Assembly (NCBI RefSeq): GCF_036322625.1
Contig: NZ_AP027266.1
Span: forward strand, 1,615,001-1,679,000
Direction: 5' to 3'
Source of the DNA: Roseicyclus marinus
GTDB lineage: Bacteria; Pseudomonadota; Alphaproteobacteria; Rhodobacterales; Rhodobacteraceae
DNA length: 64,000 nucleotides
Below, one piece after another: positions 24,893 through 32,635 of this stretch; the stretch's first letter is position 1; each line of letters begins with the position of its first letter. Both the position numbers and the translations under genes were made by a program. The notes beneath the pieces are model-generated. The model was not told the origin of the DNA and did no database searches. It saw only the letters and a list, made by a program, of their open reading frames with translations.

Positions 24893-25231
24893 ATGAACAA
24901 CGCAAAGATGTGGCTTGTGGTCAAACCGACCGTGGGTGTGCCGCTGTTCCTCGGCGCCGTGGCCGTGGGCTCTTTTGCCGTCCATGTGGCGGTTCTGAGC
25001 AACACGACCTGGGTTGCCGATTTCCTCTCCGGCAGCTCGGCCGGTGGTGAAACCGCAGCACTTTCGACCGAACGTGGCGTTCTGCCCGCTTCGGCCGGGG
25101 CTACCGCGAACCTGCCGATGTATATCGACGCGAATGCGGATGGCACCCAATCGATGCGCGTGATCCTGCCCGATGGCCGGACCGCCACGCTGGTGGTTGA
25201 CGATCTGACCCAGGCCGCGCTGCGGCAATAG
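24893..25231 (+). CDS. pucA: Light-harvesting 2 alpha subunit with long C-terminal tail
   Basis: The alpha polypeptide of LH2. Residues 1-45 align without gaps to known LH2 alpha chains: [15 protein letters not shown], the ligand His31, and TTW at 38-40. Positions 44 and 45 are Phe-Leu instead of the Tyr-Trp or Tyr-Tyr of B850 proteins; in the B800-820 complex of Rhodopseudomonas acidophila the same Phe-Leu pair causes the blue shift. The protein continues to 112 residues, about twice the usual 54. The tail, after a Ser/Gly/Ala-rich linker (46-75), looks like a small beta-rich periplasmic domain ([20 protein letters not shown]). The start follows GGAGGGCAC. The exact absorption maximum cannot be read from sequence. 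Confidence 0.93.
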   Translation: MNNAKMWLVVKPTVGVPLFLGAVAVGSFAVHVAVLSNTTWVADFLSGSSAGGETAALSTERGVLPASAGATANLPMYIDANADGTQSMRVILPDGRTATLVVDDLTQAALRQ

Positions 25232-25263
25232 GGGCTGATCCGATGCCGAACGACCGTGACAAC

Positions 25264-25302
25264 CGGGTCGGAGGCCGCGGCTGATCCCGCACCCCCGACC
25301 CG
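25264..25302 (+). other. Intercistronic hairpin between pucA and pucC
   Basis: CGGGTCGG (25264-25271) pairs with CCGACCCG (25295-25302), an 8-bp GC-rich stem 33 nt after the pucA stop with no T-run. In puc operons a stem-loop after pucBA is known to protect the abundant pucBA message and reduce read-through to pucC; this is the likely role here. Confidence 0.55.
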
Positions 25303-25359
25303 ATTCCGGCACGCCCCCGGACAGATGGTGATGATGGGCGGAATGGACGATTTTCCATC

Positions 25360-26871
25360 ATGACCAGCCTTCGCGACACCGCGCTTCGGAAGATCCAGGG
25401 CATCGCGCCCCGGTTTCTTCCCTTTGCCGATGTGGCGACCGAAAGCGTGCCCCTGTCCCGTCTTCTGCGGCTGTCGCTGTTCCAGGTGACCGTGGGTATG
25501 GCGCTTGTTCTGCTGGTCGGCACGCTGAACCGCGTGATGATCGTCGAACTGGCGGTGCCCGCCTCGCTCGTGGCGCTGATGATCGCCTTGCCGCTGGTCT
25601 TTGCGCCCTTCCGCGCGCTTATCGGCTACAAATCCGACACCCACAGATCCGCCTTGGGCTGGCGCCGCGTTCCCTACATCTGGAAGGGGACTATGCTGCA
25701 ATTCGGCGGCTTCGCGATCATGCCTTTCGCGCTTCTCGTGCTGTCGGGCTACCAGGACGCGGCCGAAGCCGCACCCTGGATCGGCCAATCGGCGGCAGCG
25801 CTGGCCTTTCTCCTCGTGGGTGCGGGGGTTCACACGGTTCAGACCGTGGGCCTGGCGCTGGCCACGGACCTTGTCGAGATCGAGGACCAGCCCAAGGTCG
25901 TGGGCCTGATGTATGTCATGCTGCTCTTGGGCATGATCGGTTCGGCCCTCGTCTTTGGATGGCTCTTGCAGGATTACACGCCCGGTCGGCTGATCCGGGT
26001 GGTTCAGGGGGCTGCCGTGATCACCATCGCGCTCAACCTTCTGGCGCTTTGGAAACAGGAGCCGCGCGACAGGGCGCGTGCCAACCGGGTCGAAACGCAT
26101 CCTGAATTCCGCGATGCCTGGCGGCTTTTCGTTACGGGGCGGACGGCTGTCGGCCTCTTGATCGTCATCGCACTGGGCACCATGGGCTTTGGCATGGCCG
26201 ATGTTCTGCTCGAACCCTATGGCGGGCAGGTCCTGGACCTGTCGGTCGCGGCCACCACGCGCCTGACCGCCGTTCTGGCCGCAGGCGGGCTGGTGGGCTT
26301 TGCCATCGCCTCGCGCGTGCTCATGAAGGGGCATGATCCACTGGACGTGGCCTGGTGGGGGGCCTTGATCGGCTTGCCGGCCTTTGGCCTCATCATCGCG
26401 GCAGGTCCCATGGGCGCGGCGTGGATGTTCGTTGCGGGCACGGCTGCCGCAGGACTTGGTGCGGGGCTTTTCGGACATGGCACCCTGACCGCGACGATGC
26501 GCAGTGCGCCGCGCGCGCAGGTCGGACTGGCCCTTGGGGCCTGGGGTGCCGTTCAGGCGACGGCGGCGGGTCTTGCCGTGGCGCTGGGTGGCCTTCTGCG
26601 CGATCTCGTCCTCGGGCTGCCGGGGGCAGAAAGTTTTCGCGCCGAGGCGGCCTATACGCCGGTCTTTACCCTCGAATTCGCACTGCTGCTGATGGCTGCG
26701 GTTGCGATCATCCTCGTGCGCCGAAAACAGGCGCGACTTTCCCAGACCGTGAGCTATGTTCGCAGCCAGGATCGACCGGGTCCGAAAGCTGTATCCAGTG
26801 ACACCACGCCGCCCGACCGGCGGCCGACAGGAGGAGAGCCACATGACCACCGTCGTCTCACGGCTTTATGA
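25360..26871 (+). CDS. pucC: PucC-type LH assembly protein, MFS superfamily
   Basis: A 503-residue, 12-helix integral membrane protein of the BCH/PucC subgroup of the major facilitator superfamily, required for LH2 accumulation and probably involved in delivering or organising bacteriochlorophyll. Subgroup features are the GTLNRVMIVELAVP segment near residues 54-67, ALIGYKSDTHRSALGWRRVP near 86-105, and YIWKGTMLQFGG just after. The last 40 or so residues are polar and overlap the next gene's start by 29 nt. ATG 25360 lies 128 bp after pucA, behind the hairpin at 25264. Confidence 0.93.
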   Translation: MTSLRDTALRKIQGIAPRFLPFADVATESVPLSRLLRLSLFQVTVGMALVLLVGTLNRVMIVELAVPASLVALMIALPLVFAPFRALIGYKSDTHRSALGWRRVPYIWKGTMLQFGGFAIMPFALLVLSGYQDAAEAAPWIGQSAAALAFLLVGAGVHTVQTVGLALATDLVEIEDQPKVVGLMYVMLLLGMIGSALVFGWLLQDYTPGRLIRVVQGAAVITIALNLLALWKQEPRDRARANRVETHPEFRDAWRLFVTGRTAVGLLIVIALGTMGFGMADVLLEPYGGQVLDLSVAATTRLTAVLAAGGLVGFAIASRVLMKGHDPLDVAWWGALIGLPAFGLIIAAGPMGAAWMFVAGTAAAGLGAGLFGHGTLTATMRSAPRAQVGLALGAWGAVQATAAGLAVALGGLLRDLVLGLPGAESFRAEAAYTPVFTLEFALLLMAAVAIILVRRKQARLSQTVSYVRSQDRPGPKAVSSDTTPPDRRPTGGEPHDHRRLTAL

Positions 26872-27523
26872 CAAGGTCGAAACCGCAAACCGGGTTGCGG
26901 ACAAATTGCGCGCTCAGGGCTTTCCCGAGAGCACGCTCAGCATCATCACGAGTGCCGATGGCGCGGCCATCGCGGCTGCCCGCGTCGGTGAGGCGGCAGC
27001 CGCCGCCTATATGCGGGCAATGACGGGCGGTCAGGCGCTGTTCGTCTGCCGCGCACCCGTCACCCCGTTCGGGGCCGCGCGGGTTGCCATGGCCGCCGCC
27101 GACAGCGAAGCCTGGATCGATACGGGCCGGGGCGCCTGCAACGAATACATCCGCGAAGTCGCCAATCTCGAGAACCACACGCCCAGCATCCTGCCCAGCC
27201 ATCCCTTGATGATGACGCGCGATGATTACGTAGGCTCGGGTTGGGCGCAGTGGAGCTTTTCGGGCATCTTCATGTGGCCCACCGTATCGCGGCGGCGCGA
27301 TTACAAACCGTCAGTGATGCAAGGCACCCGCTACATGTCGCGCGGGTTCTGGCCGCGTCCGCTGCTCAGCAACAAGCCGCGCCGCGTGACCGCGATGCGC
27401 GGCGGGCGGCTGATGCTGAGCTCCGCGCGCTCGGTCTCGTCCCCGACGAAATCCTCGGTCCTGTCCGGCCATCCGCGCATTTTCGAGAAATTCGGCTTCC
27501 GCAGCCTGTCGGCCCATCGCTGA
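26843..27523 (+). CDS. Hypothetical protein, last gene of puc operon
   Basis: A 226-residue soluble protein I cannot assign with confidence. Residues 1-75 (VVSRLYDKVETANRVADKLR, then GFPESTLSIIT) look like the alpha/beta domain of YflT-type stress proteins. The remainder is basic, rich in Trp, Ser and Arg, without helical membrane spans. The start has a strong ribosome binding site (GGAGGAGAG) inside the 3' end of pucC. A terminator closes the operon just after it. Some puc operons, such as pucBACDE of Rhodovulum sulfidophilum, carry extra genes that stabilise LH2, so an accessory antenna role is plausible but inferred. Confidence 0.72.
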   Translation: MTTVVSRLYDKVETANRVADKLRAQGFPESTLSIITSADGAAIAAARVGEAAAAAYMRAMTGGQALFVCRAPVTPFGAARVAMAAADSEAWIDTGRGACNEYIREVANLENHTPSILPSHPLMMTRDDYVGSGWAQWSFSGIFMWPTVSRRRDYKPSVMQGTRYMSRGFWPRPLLSNKPRRVTAMRGGRLMLSSARSVSSPTKSSVLSGHPRIFEKFGFRSLSAHR

Positions 27524-27545
27524 CGACGCGGCACGATCCCAAAAC

Positions 27546-27577
27546 AAAAAGGCCGAGCGCTTTGCCCGGCCTTTTTT
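27546..27577. terminator. Bidirectional rho-independent terminator
   Basis: AAAAAGGCCG pairs with CGGCCTTTTT across an 11-nt loop. The T-run on the right ends the puc operon; the A-run on the left does the same for the leftward msrB-msrA transcript, whose stop codon touches it. It is the clearest terminator in the window. Confidence 0.9.
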
Positions 27578-28092
27578 CATTCCGCCGCCGCGCGCTTGGG
27601 CAAGACCCAGTTGGGGCGGGGAAAGTGGCAGGTATAGCCATGCGGGATACGCTGCAGGTAATCCTGATGCTCGGGCTCCGCCTCCCAGAAGGGGCCGACG
27701 GGTTCCACCTCCGTCACGACCTTGCCTGGCCAAAGCCCCGATGCCTCCACATCCGCGATCGTGTCGAGCGCGCATTGCCGCTGCCCGTCGTCCACGAAAT
27801 AGATGGCGGACCGGTAGGACATGCCGCGATCATTGCCCTGACGGTTGGGCGTGGTCGGGTCATGGATCTGGAAGAAGAATTCGAGGATCTCGCGGTAACT
27901 GATCACCGCAGGATCAAAGATGATCTCGATCCCCTCGGCATGGGTGCCGTGATTGCGATAGGTGGCATTGGGGACATCGCCGCCGGTATAGCCCACCCGC
28001 GTCGCCAGAACGCCCGGTTTGTGCCGGATCAATTCCTGCATGCCCCAAAAACACCCGCCCGCCAGAACGGCGCGTTCGCGTTGGTCGCTCAT
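27577..28092 (-). CDS. msrA: Peptide methionine sulfoxide reductase A
   Basis: Reduces the S-epimer of methionine sulfoxide in oxidised proteins. The 171-residue protein has the catalytic GGCFWG at residues 12-17 (Cys14) and the substrate-pocket blocks VGYTGG and GHTEGIEI-like (here [12 protein letters not shown]). An extra cysteine in PHGYTCHFP near the end could recycle the active site. It has no signal peptide, so it acts in the cytoplasm. It overlaps msrB by 4 nt on the same strand, making a two-gene repair operon that covers both sulfoxide epimers. Confidence 0.95.
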   Translation of the reverse strand: MSDQRERAVLAGGCFWGMQELIRHKPGVLATRVGYTGGDVPNATYRNHGTHAEGIEIIFDPAVISYREILEFFFQIHDPTTPNRQGNDRGMSYRSAIYFVDDGQRQCALDTIADVEASGLWPGKVVTEVEPVGPFWEAEPEHQDYLQRIPHGYTCHFPRPNWVLPKRAAAE

Positions 28093-28538
28093 GCCACATC
28101 CTCCACCTGGTCCAGATAATCGCCGTAGCCTTCGGCCACCATGTCATCGCGGTGCACGAAACGCAGCGACGCGGAATTGATGCAATAGCGCAGCCCCCCA
28201 CGATCCCGCGGCCCATCGGGAAAGACATGACCCAGATGGCTGTCCCCATGGGTCGAACGCACCTCGGTCCGGATCATGCCATGGGTCAGATCCCGCAGCT
28301 CCGTGATATGGGCAGGCTCGATCGGCTTCGTGAAGCTGGGCCAGCCACAGCCGCTTTCGTATTTGTCCGACGATGCGAAAAGTGGTTCGCCCGAGACGAT
28401 GTCGACGTAAATGCCAGGCTCCTTGTTGTAGAGGTATTCCCCAGTGCCGGGCCGTTCGGTGCCCGAGGCCTGCGTGACGCGATATTGCTCGGGCGTCAGA
28501 CGGGCGATGGCATCCGGGTCCTTGGTATAGCGGGTCAT
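28089..28538 (-). CDS. msrB: Peptide methionine sulfoxide reductase B
   Basis: Reduces the R-epimer of methionine sulfoxide. In 149 residues it has the catalytic cysteine Cys119 in [11 protein letters not shown] and a resolving cysteine Cys64 in SGCGWPSF, the layout of zinc-free MsrB domains; the two CxxC zinc motifs of many MsrB proteins are absent. ATG 28538 is chosen over the longer open frame because the [20 protein letters not shown] start matches the family. Its stop overlaps the msrA start (ATGA), so it is the first gene of the pair. Confidence 0.94.
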   Translation of the reverse strand: MTRYTKDPDAIARLTPEQYRVTQASGTERPGTGEYLYNKEPGIYVDIVSGEPLFASSDKYESGCGWPSFTKPIEPAHITELRDLTHGMIRTEVRSTHGDSHLGHVFPDGPRDRGGLRYCINSASLRFVHRDDMVAEGYGDYLDQVEDVA

Positions 28539-28671
28539 GCGCGCTCCTGATCGGATTGGTCTGGGCGATATATGGGGTCTGCAAGGCAGGCTGTCCAACC
28601 TCCCGAGCAAACGAAAACCCCGCAAGCGGTGTTGCGGGGCTTCAGGAAGGGCAGGGACGCGGTTTGGCGGT

Positions 28672-29232
28672 TCAGCCGCCCCAGCTGCGGACCGGGCCGC
28701 AATCCATGTGGACGAAGTTCGATCGCGAATATCGTCCGACCCCGCCCGCATTGCAGGCGCGCGCCGCGTTGAAGATCTGGTTCACGGAACGGGAATTGAC
28801 CCGCAGATCGGCCGCTTCGCCCTGCATGTGCAGCGAATTGCGCGCCACCCCGGAAGACCGGCTGCGCAACATGGCATTGGTTTCGGGGCTGCGATAGCCC
28901 GACAAAAGCATGTAGGGTTCCGAGGTTTCCAACAGACGATGCGCCGCCGTCATGATGTCGATGGTGCGCGGATCGATGGTGTGGACCTGGTTGTTGCGCC
29001 AGTCGCGCATGAAAAAGCTGATCTCTTCAAGCGCGGGGGCAATGTAGTCACCCTCGATCCAGTAGATCATGTCGATGCTTTCGCCAGCGCGGCCATTGTA
29101 CATCGTGATACGGCGAACATCACCGGCCCCGCGCAGGAAACCCGTCGCATTGGCCATCATCGGTGCCGCAGTCACGGCAGTCGCAGCAAACGCACGCAAA
29201 AGCGCGCGGCGCGAAAACGTCGTCGTCGTCAT
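28672..29232 (-). CDS. Tat-exported YcbK/DUF882-like peptidase
   Basis: A 186-residue periplasmic protein with a twin-arginine signal ([15 protein letters not shown]) and a hydrophobic run ending near ANA. The mature part matches the DUF882/YcbK branch of M15-type D-Ala-D-Ala peptidases. Zinc ligand candidates lie in [10 protein letters not shown] with the downstream His-x-x-Gly-x-Ala-x-Asp pattern ([10 protein letters not shown]) and the terminal NFVHMDCGP. It probably trims or binds peptidoglycan. It is divergent from an L,D-transpeptidase gene, the same pairing seen for ycbK and ycbB in E. coli. Confidence 0.88.
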   Translation of the reverse strand: MTTTTFSRRALLRAFAATAVTAAPMMANATGFLRGAGDVRRITMYNGRAGESIDMIYWIEGDYIAPALEEISFFMRDWRNNQVHTIDPRTIDIMTAAHRLLETSEPYMLLSGYRSPETNAMLRSRSSGVARNSLHMQGEAADLRVNSRSVNQIFNAARACNAGGVGRYSRSNFVHMDCGPVRSWGG

Positions 29233-29592
29233 TGGTCAGGTTGCCCCATGTCTTGCCCGTCCGTGATGCGTCGACCCCTTGTTCCGGAGCCTTCAAGACG
29301 CGTGCCATCCCCAGGCGCTGTGAGATTCATGACACAACTGAAACTTTCGTGAAAGTGCTAGTTGCGCTTCGATTCGAGCAAGCCCCGGATTTCGGCAAAT
29401 TTTCGCCGGTCTTCGAATCGGACCGGGTGAAACTCCGCGCAACCGGGCACGCACCCGAAAGTGGGGACATCCACTGTTGCGGCCCGAGACCTATAGAAAA
29501 AAACTTTCGGCAATGTGAATGGACATGCTGGCTATCGCCTGTTTTCTTGTGTGCATAGCCGCAAACCAAAAGTTTCAAAGGCAGTCAAAGCC
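29233..29592. promoter_or_regulatory. Divergent promoter region, no gene seen
   Basis: A 360-bp gap between the leftward YcbK-like gene and the rightward L,D-transpeptidase gene, less GC-rich than its surroundings. A small palindrome (ACTTTC, GT, GAAAGT) is at 29344-29357, and the motif recurs as CCGAAAGT at 29455-29462 and ACTTTCGG at 29503-29510, so one regulator could bind several sites. I see no convincing -35/-10 pair and no open frame with coding character. Confidence 0.5.
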
Positions 29593-31191
29593 ATGACGTT
29601 CAGTATCGCCCGCTCCGCGCTGCTTGCCGCCGCACTTGTGGCGGCACCGATTGCGACCCTTTCGCTCGCCCCGACCCCCGTCGAGGCACAGGCGTTTTCG
29701 GCCCTGCGTCAAGCCATCGCCGAGGCGGCCGCCCAGGACGAGGCGCTGGTCGCCTTCTATCGCGACCGCGATTTCCAGCCGGTCTGGACCGTGACCGAAG
29801 CCGCTGACAGGCGCGCGGCGCTCATGCGGGCGCTGGAACAGGCGCATGTCCACGGACTCCCGATCGACCGGTACGACACCGAAGGTCTGCGGGCGGCATT
29901 TCACGCCGCGACGAACCCCTACCTGCGCGGGCAGGCGGACGTGATGGCCAGTCGCATCTTCCTGCAATACGCGCAGGATGTGCATGGCGGCTTCATCGAC
30001 CCCTCCACGATCATTCCCGACATCTTTCAGGATCTGCCGCATCGTGACCCCTATGGGCTGATGTCGGAATTCCTCGACAGCGATCCGCATCGGTTCATGG
30101 CGTCCCTGCCGCCGCAAAGCCCCGCCTATACGCGGCTGTTGCGCACCAAGCTGGAGCTCGAGGCGCTGGCCGCCGATGGCGGCTACGGTCCGACGGTGCA
30201 GGCGGGCAGCCTGCGTCCCGGCGATACGGGGCAGGCGGTCGTGCAGCTGCGCAACCGGCTGATGCGGATGGGCTATCTCGACCGCTCGGCCACCGCTGAA
30301 TACGACAGCGCCCTTCAGGCGGCCGTGGTGAATTTCCAGGCCAACAACGGCATGACGGCTGATGGCATCGCCGATGCTGACACGATCCGCGCCGTGAACC
30401 GTTCGGTCGAAGACCATTGGAACGAGATCGTCCTGTCGATGGAGCGTCACCGCTGGCTCAATGACGGACAGGTCCATGACCGGCTGATCTTCGTCAACCT
30501 GACTGACTTCCACACCCGCGTCATCGACAACGGGGAGGTCAGCTTCATCACCCGCTCCGTCATCGGGGCCCGCGACCGCCAGACGCCCGAATTCTCCGAC
30601 GAGATGGAGCATATGGTGATCAACCCCAGCTGGTATGTGCCGCGCTCCATCGCGATGCGCAGCTACATTCCCAACATTCTGGCGGGCGGCAGCACCTACA
30701 TGCAGCTTTTGGCGGGCGGTCGGCAGGTGAACCCGGCCAGCATCGACATGAGCCAGTACACCGTGTCGAATTTCCCCTTCGACCTGCGCCAGCCTCCGGG
30801 GCCGCGCAACGCGCTTGGCACGGTCAAGTTCATGTTCCCCAACCGGCATGCGATCTACCTGCATGACAGCCCCGATCAATACCTGATGGAGCATGAGGTG
30901 CGGGCCTATTCCTCGGGCTGTATCCGGCTCGATGACCCGCATGAATTTGCCTATCACCTGCTCGCGCGGCAGACCGACGATCCGGTGGGCCTGTTCCAGG
31001 GCATTCTTGCCACGGGCGAGGAAACCTATCTCGATCTCGACGTGCATATTCCCGTGCACCTGACCTATCTGACGGCCTGGGTGGAATCCGATGGGCACAT
31101 CCAGTTCCGCAACGATATCTACGGACGGAACGCACGGCTGTCGGCGGCCATCCAGTCGCTTGGGGTGGTCATGCCCGATCCGGCCAGCTAA
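29593..31191 (+). CDS. L,D-transpeptidase, YcbB/LdtD-like
   Basis: A periplasmic enzyme that forms 3-3 peptidoglycan cross-links. The 532 residues contain a signal peptide (to about residue 34, VEAQA), a peptidoglycan-binding domain (about 210-285, GDTGQAVVQLRNRLMRMGYL), and a YkuD catalytic domain with Cys443 in the SSGCIRLDDP signature preceded by the conserved IYLHDSP histidine. The size and order of domains match YcbB rather than the small YkuD proteins. ATG 29593 puts the signal peptide at the N terminus. LpxD is encoded 37 bp downstream, so peptidoglycan and lipid A functions may be co-expressed. Confidence 0.92.
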   Translation: MTFSIARSALLAAALVAAPIATLSLAPTPVEAQAFSALRQAIAEAAAQDEALVAFYRDRDFQPVWTVTEAADRRAALMRALEQAHVHGLPIDRYDTEGLRAAFHAATNPYLRGQADVMASRIFLQYAQDVHGGFIDPSTIIPDIFQDLPHRDPYGLMSEFLDSDPHRFMASLPPQSPAYTRLLRTKLELEALAADGGYGPTVQAGSLRPGDTGQAVVQLRNRLMRMGYLDRSATAEYDSALQAAVVNFQANNGMTADGIADADTIRAVNRSVEDHWNEIVLSMERHRWLNDGQVHDRLIFVNLTDFHTRVIDNGEVSFITRSVIGARDRQTPEFSDEMEHMVINPSWYVPRSIAMRSYIPNILAGGSTYMQLLAGGRQVNPASIDMSQYTVSNFPFDLRQPPGPRNALGTVKFMFPNRHAIYLHDSPDQYLMEHEVRAYSSGCIRLDDPHEFAYHLLARQTDDPVGLFQGILATGEETYLDLDVHIPVHLTYLTAWVESDGHIQFRNDIYGRNARLSAAIQSLGVVMPDPAS

Positions 31192-31228
31192 AGCCTGATC
31201 CCGCGACATCAGGCGACGCGGGGTCGGC

Positions 31229-32326
31229 ATGACGGGGTACAGCATTCAGCAGATCGCAACGGCGCTCGGGACCGAGGTTCTTGGCGACGGCACGATCATC
31301 GTCACCGGCGTGGCCGAGCCGGGGCAGGCGGGTCCCGATGACCTTGCCATGGCCATGAGCGCGAAATACGCCGCCGGCCTGGCCCAAGGCTCCGCGCGCG
31401 CCGCCGTGATCGGTGCGGGCATGGATTGGCGGGCCCTGGGCCTGCAAGCGGCCATCGTCGCGCCGCGCCCCCGGATCGCCATGGCCCATGTCACGTGCGC
31501 CCTCGATCCAGGCCCCGTCATCGCTGCAGGCATTCACCCGTCCAGCGTGATCGATCCGACCGCACGGATCGGGGCGGGGGCCGCCATCGGACCCTTCGTC
31601 GTGATCGGCCCCGATGTGCAGATCGGCGCGCGCGCGCGCATCGCAAGCCATGTCTCCATCGCCGAAGGGGCCCGGATAGGCGATGACGCCCTAATCTTGC
31701 AGGGCGCGCGGGTGGGCGCACGCGTGATCATCGGGGACCGCGTCATCCTGCAACCCGGCTGTGTGATCGGCGGCGACGGGTTCAGCTTCGTCACCCCCGA
31801 AACCAGCCAGGTCGAAACCACCCGCGCCACCCTTGGCAAGGCTGACGGGGCCGTGACGCCGCAAGGCTGGACGCGCATCCACTCGCTCGGCTCGGTCCGG
31901 ATCGGCGATGATGTCGAGATCGGGGCCAATGCCACCATCGACCGGGGCACGGTCGCCGATACGACCATCGGGAATGGGACCAAGCTCGACAACATGGTCC
32001 ATGTCGGCCACAATTGCCGCATTGGGCAGGATTGCCTGCTCTGCGGGCAGGTCGGCATCGCGGGATCGGTCACCATCGGCGACCGCGTCGTGCTGGGCGG
32101 CCAGACCGGTGTCGCCGACAATCTGGAAATCGGATCGGACGTGGTGACGGGGGCCTCCACCATCATCCTGTCCACCGTGCCCCCCGGCCGGGCGCTTCTG
32201 GGCTATCCGGCGGTGCGCATGGAAACGCAGGTCGAGATGTACAAGGCACTGCGCCGCCTGCCACGCCTGGCCCAGACCGTCGCAGCCTTGCAGAAAGCCG
32301 TTTTCAAGACGGACAAGACATCTTAA
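31229..32326 (+). CDS. LpxD-like UDP-acylglucosamine N-acyltransferase
   Basis: This 365-residue left-handed beta-helix acyltransferase most resembles LpxD, which puts a hydroxyacyl chain from ACP onto UDP-3-O-acylglucosamine in lipid A synthesis. The N-terminal uridine-binding domain (1-100), many hexapeptide turns ([20 protein letters not shown] onward) and the catalytic-histidine block NMVHVGHN (His258, His261) are present. The usual lpxD neighbours (bamA, fabZ, lpxA) are absent; instead an acyl carrier protein and a ketoacyl synthase follow. It could be the housekeeping LpxD relocated, or a second enzyme for an unusual acyl chain. Confidence 0.85.
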   Translation: MTGYSIQQIATALGTEVLGDGTIIVTGVAEPGQAGPDDLAMAMSAKYAAGLAQGSARAAVIGAGMDWRALGLQAAIVAPRPRIAMAHVTCALDPGPVIAAGIHPSSVIDPTARIGAGAAIGPFVVIGPDVQIGARARIASHVSIAEGARIGDDALILQGARVGARVIIGDRVILQPGCVIGGDGFSFVTPETSQVETTRATLGKADGAVTPQGWTRIHSLGSVRIGDDVEIGANATIDRGTVADTTIGNGTKLDNMVHVGHNCRIGQDCLLCGQVGIAGSVTIGDRVVLGGQTGVADNLEIGSDVVTGASTIILSTVPPGRALLGYPAVRMETQVEMYKALRRLPRLAQTVAALQKAVFKTDKTS

Positions 32327-32358
32327 GTGACGCGCAAGCCGGGCAAGAGGGTTTGGGC

Positions 32359-32628
32359 ATGTCTGACGCTATCCGTGACAAGGTGATCGCGATCATCGCC
32401 GAACAGGCGGTTCTGGAACCCGGAGACGTGACGCCCGAGGCGACATTGGCCGATCTTGGCATCGACAGCCTTGGACTGGTCGAGTCGATCTTCGCGATCG
32501 AGGAAGCCTTCGACATCCAGGTGCCGTTCAACGCAAACGAACCCGACCAGAGCGATTTCGACATCTCCTCGGTCGCGGCCATCATCGCCGCCGTCGAGGC
32601 GCTCGTCGCCGACCAAAAGGGCGGCTGA
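32359..32628 (+). CDS. Dedicated acyl carrier protein
   Basis: An 89-residue acyl carrier protein with the phosphopantetheine serine Ser37 in LGIDSLGLVE. It differs from housekeeping AcpP: after the helix IFAIEEAFDIQVP there is a polar insertion rich in Asp/Asn, and no fabG or fabF of the core cluster is adjacent. The helix pattern resembles specialised carriers such as AcpXL of rhizobia, which load long acyl chains onto lipid A. It lies 32 bp after the lpxD-like gene and 7 bp before the ketoacyl synthase. Confidence 0.9.
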   Translation: MSDAIRDKVIAIIAEQAVLEPGDVTPEATLADLGIDSLGLVESIFAIEEAFDIQVPFNANEPDQSDFDISSVAAIIAAVEALVADQKGG

Positions 32629-32635
32629 GCAGATC

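Noticed and set aside
24725-27523. The puc locus as part of a full photosynthesis gene cluster
   Set aside because: No bch, crt, puf or puh gene lies on either side. The neighbours are a PfkB kinase and Msr genes, so this is a separate antenna operon.
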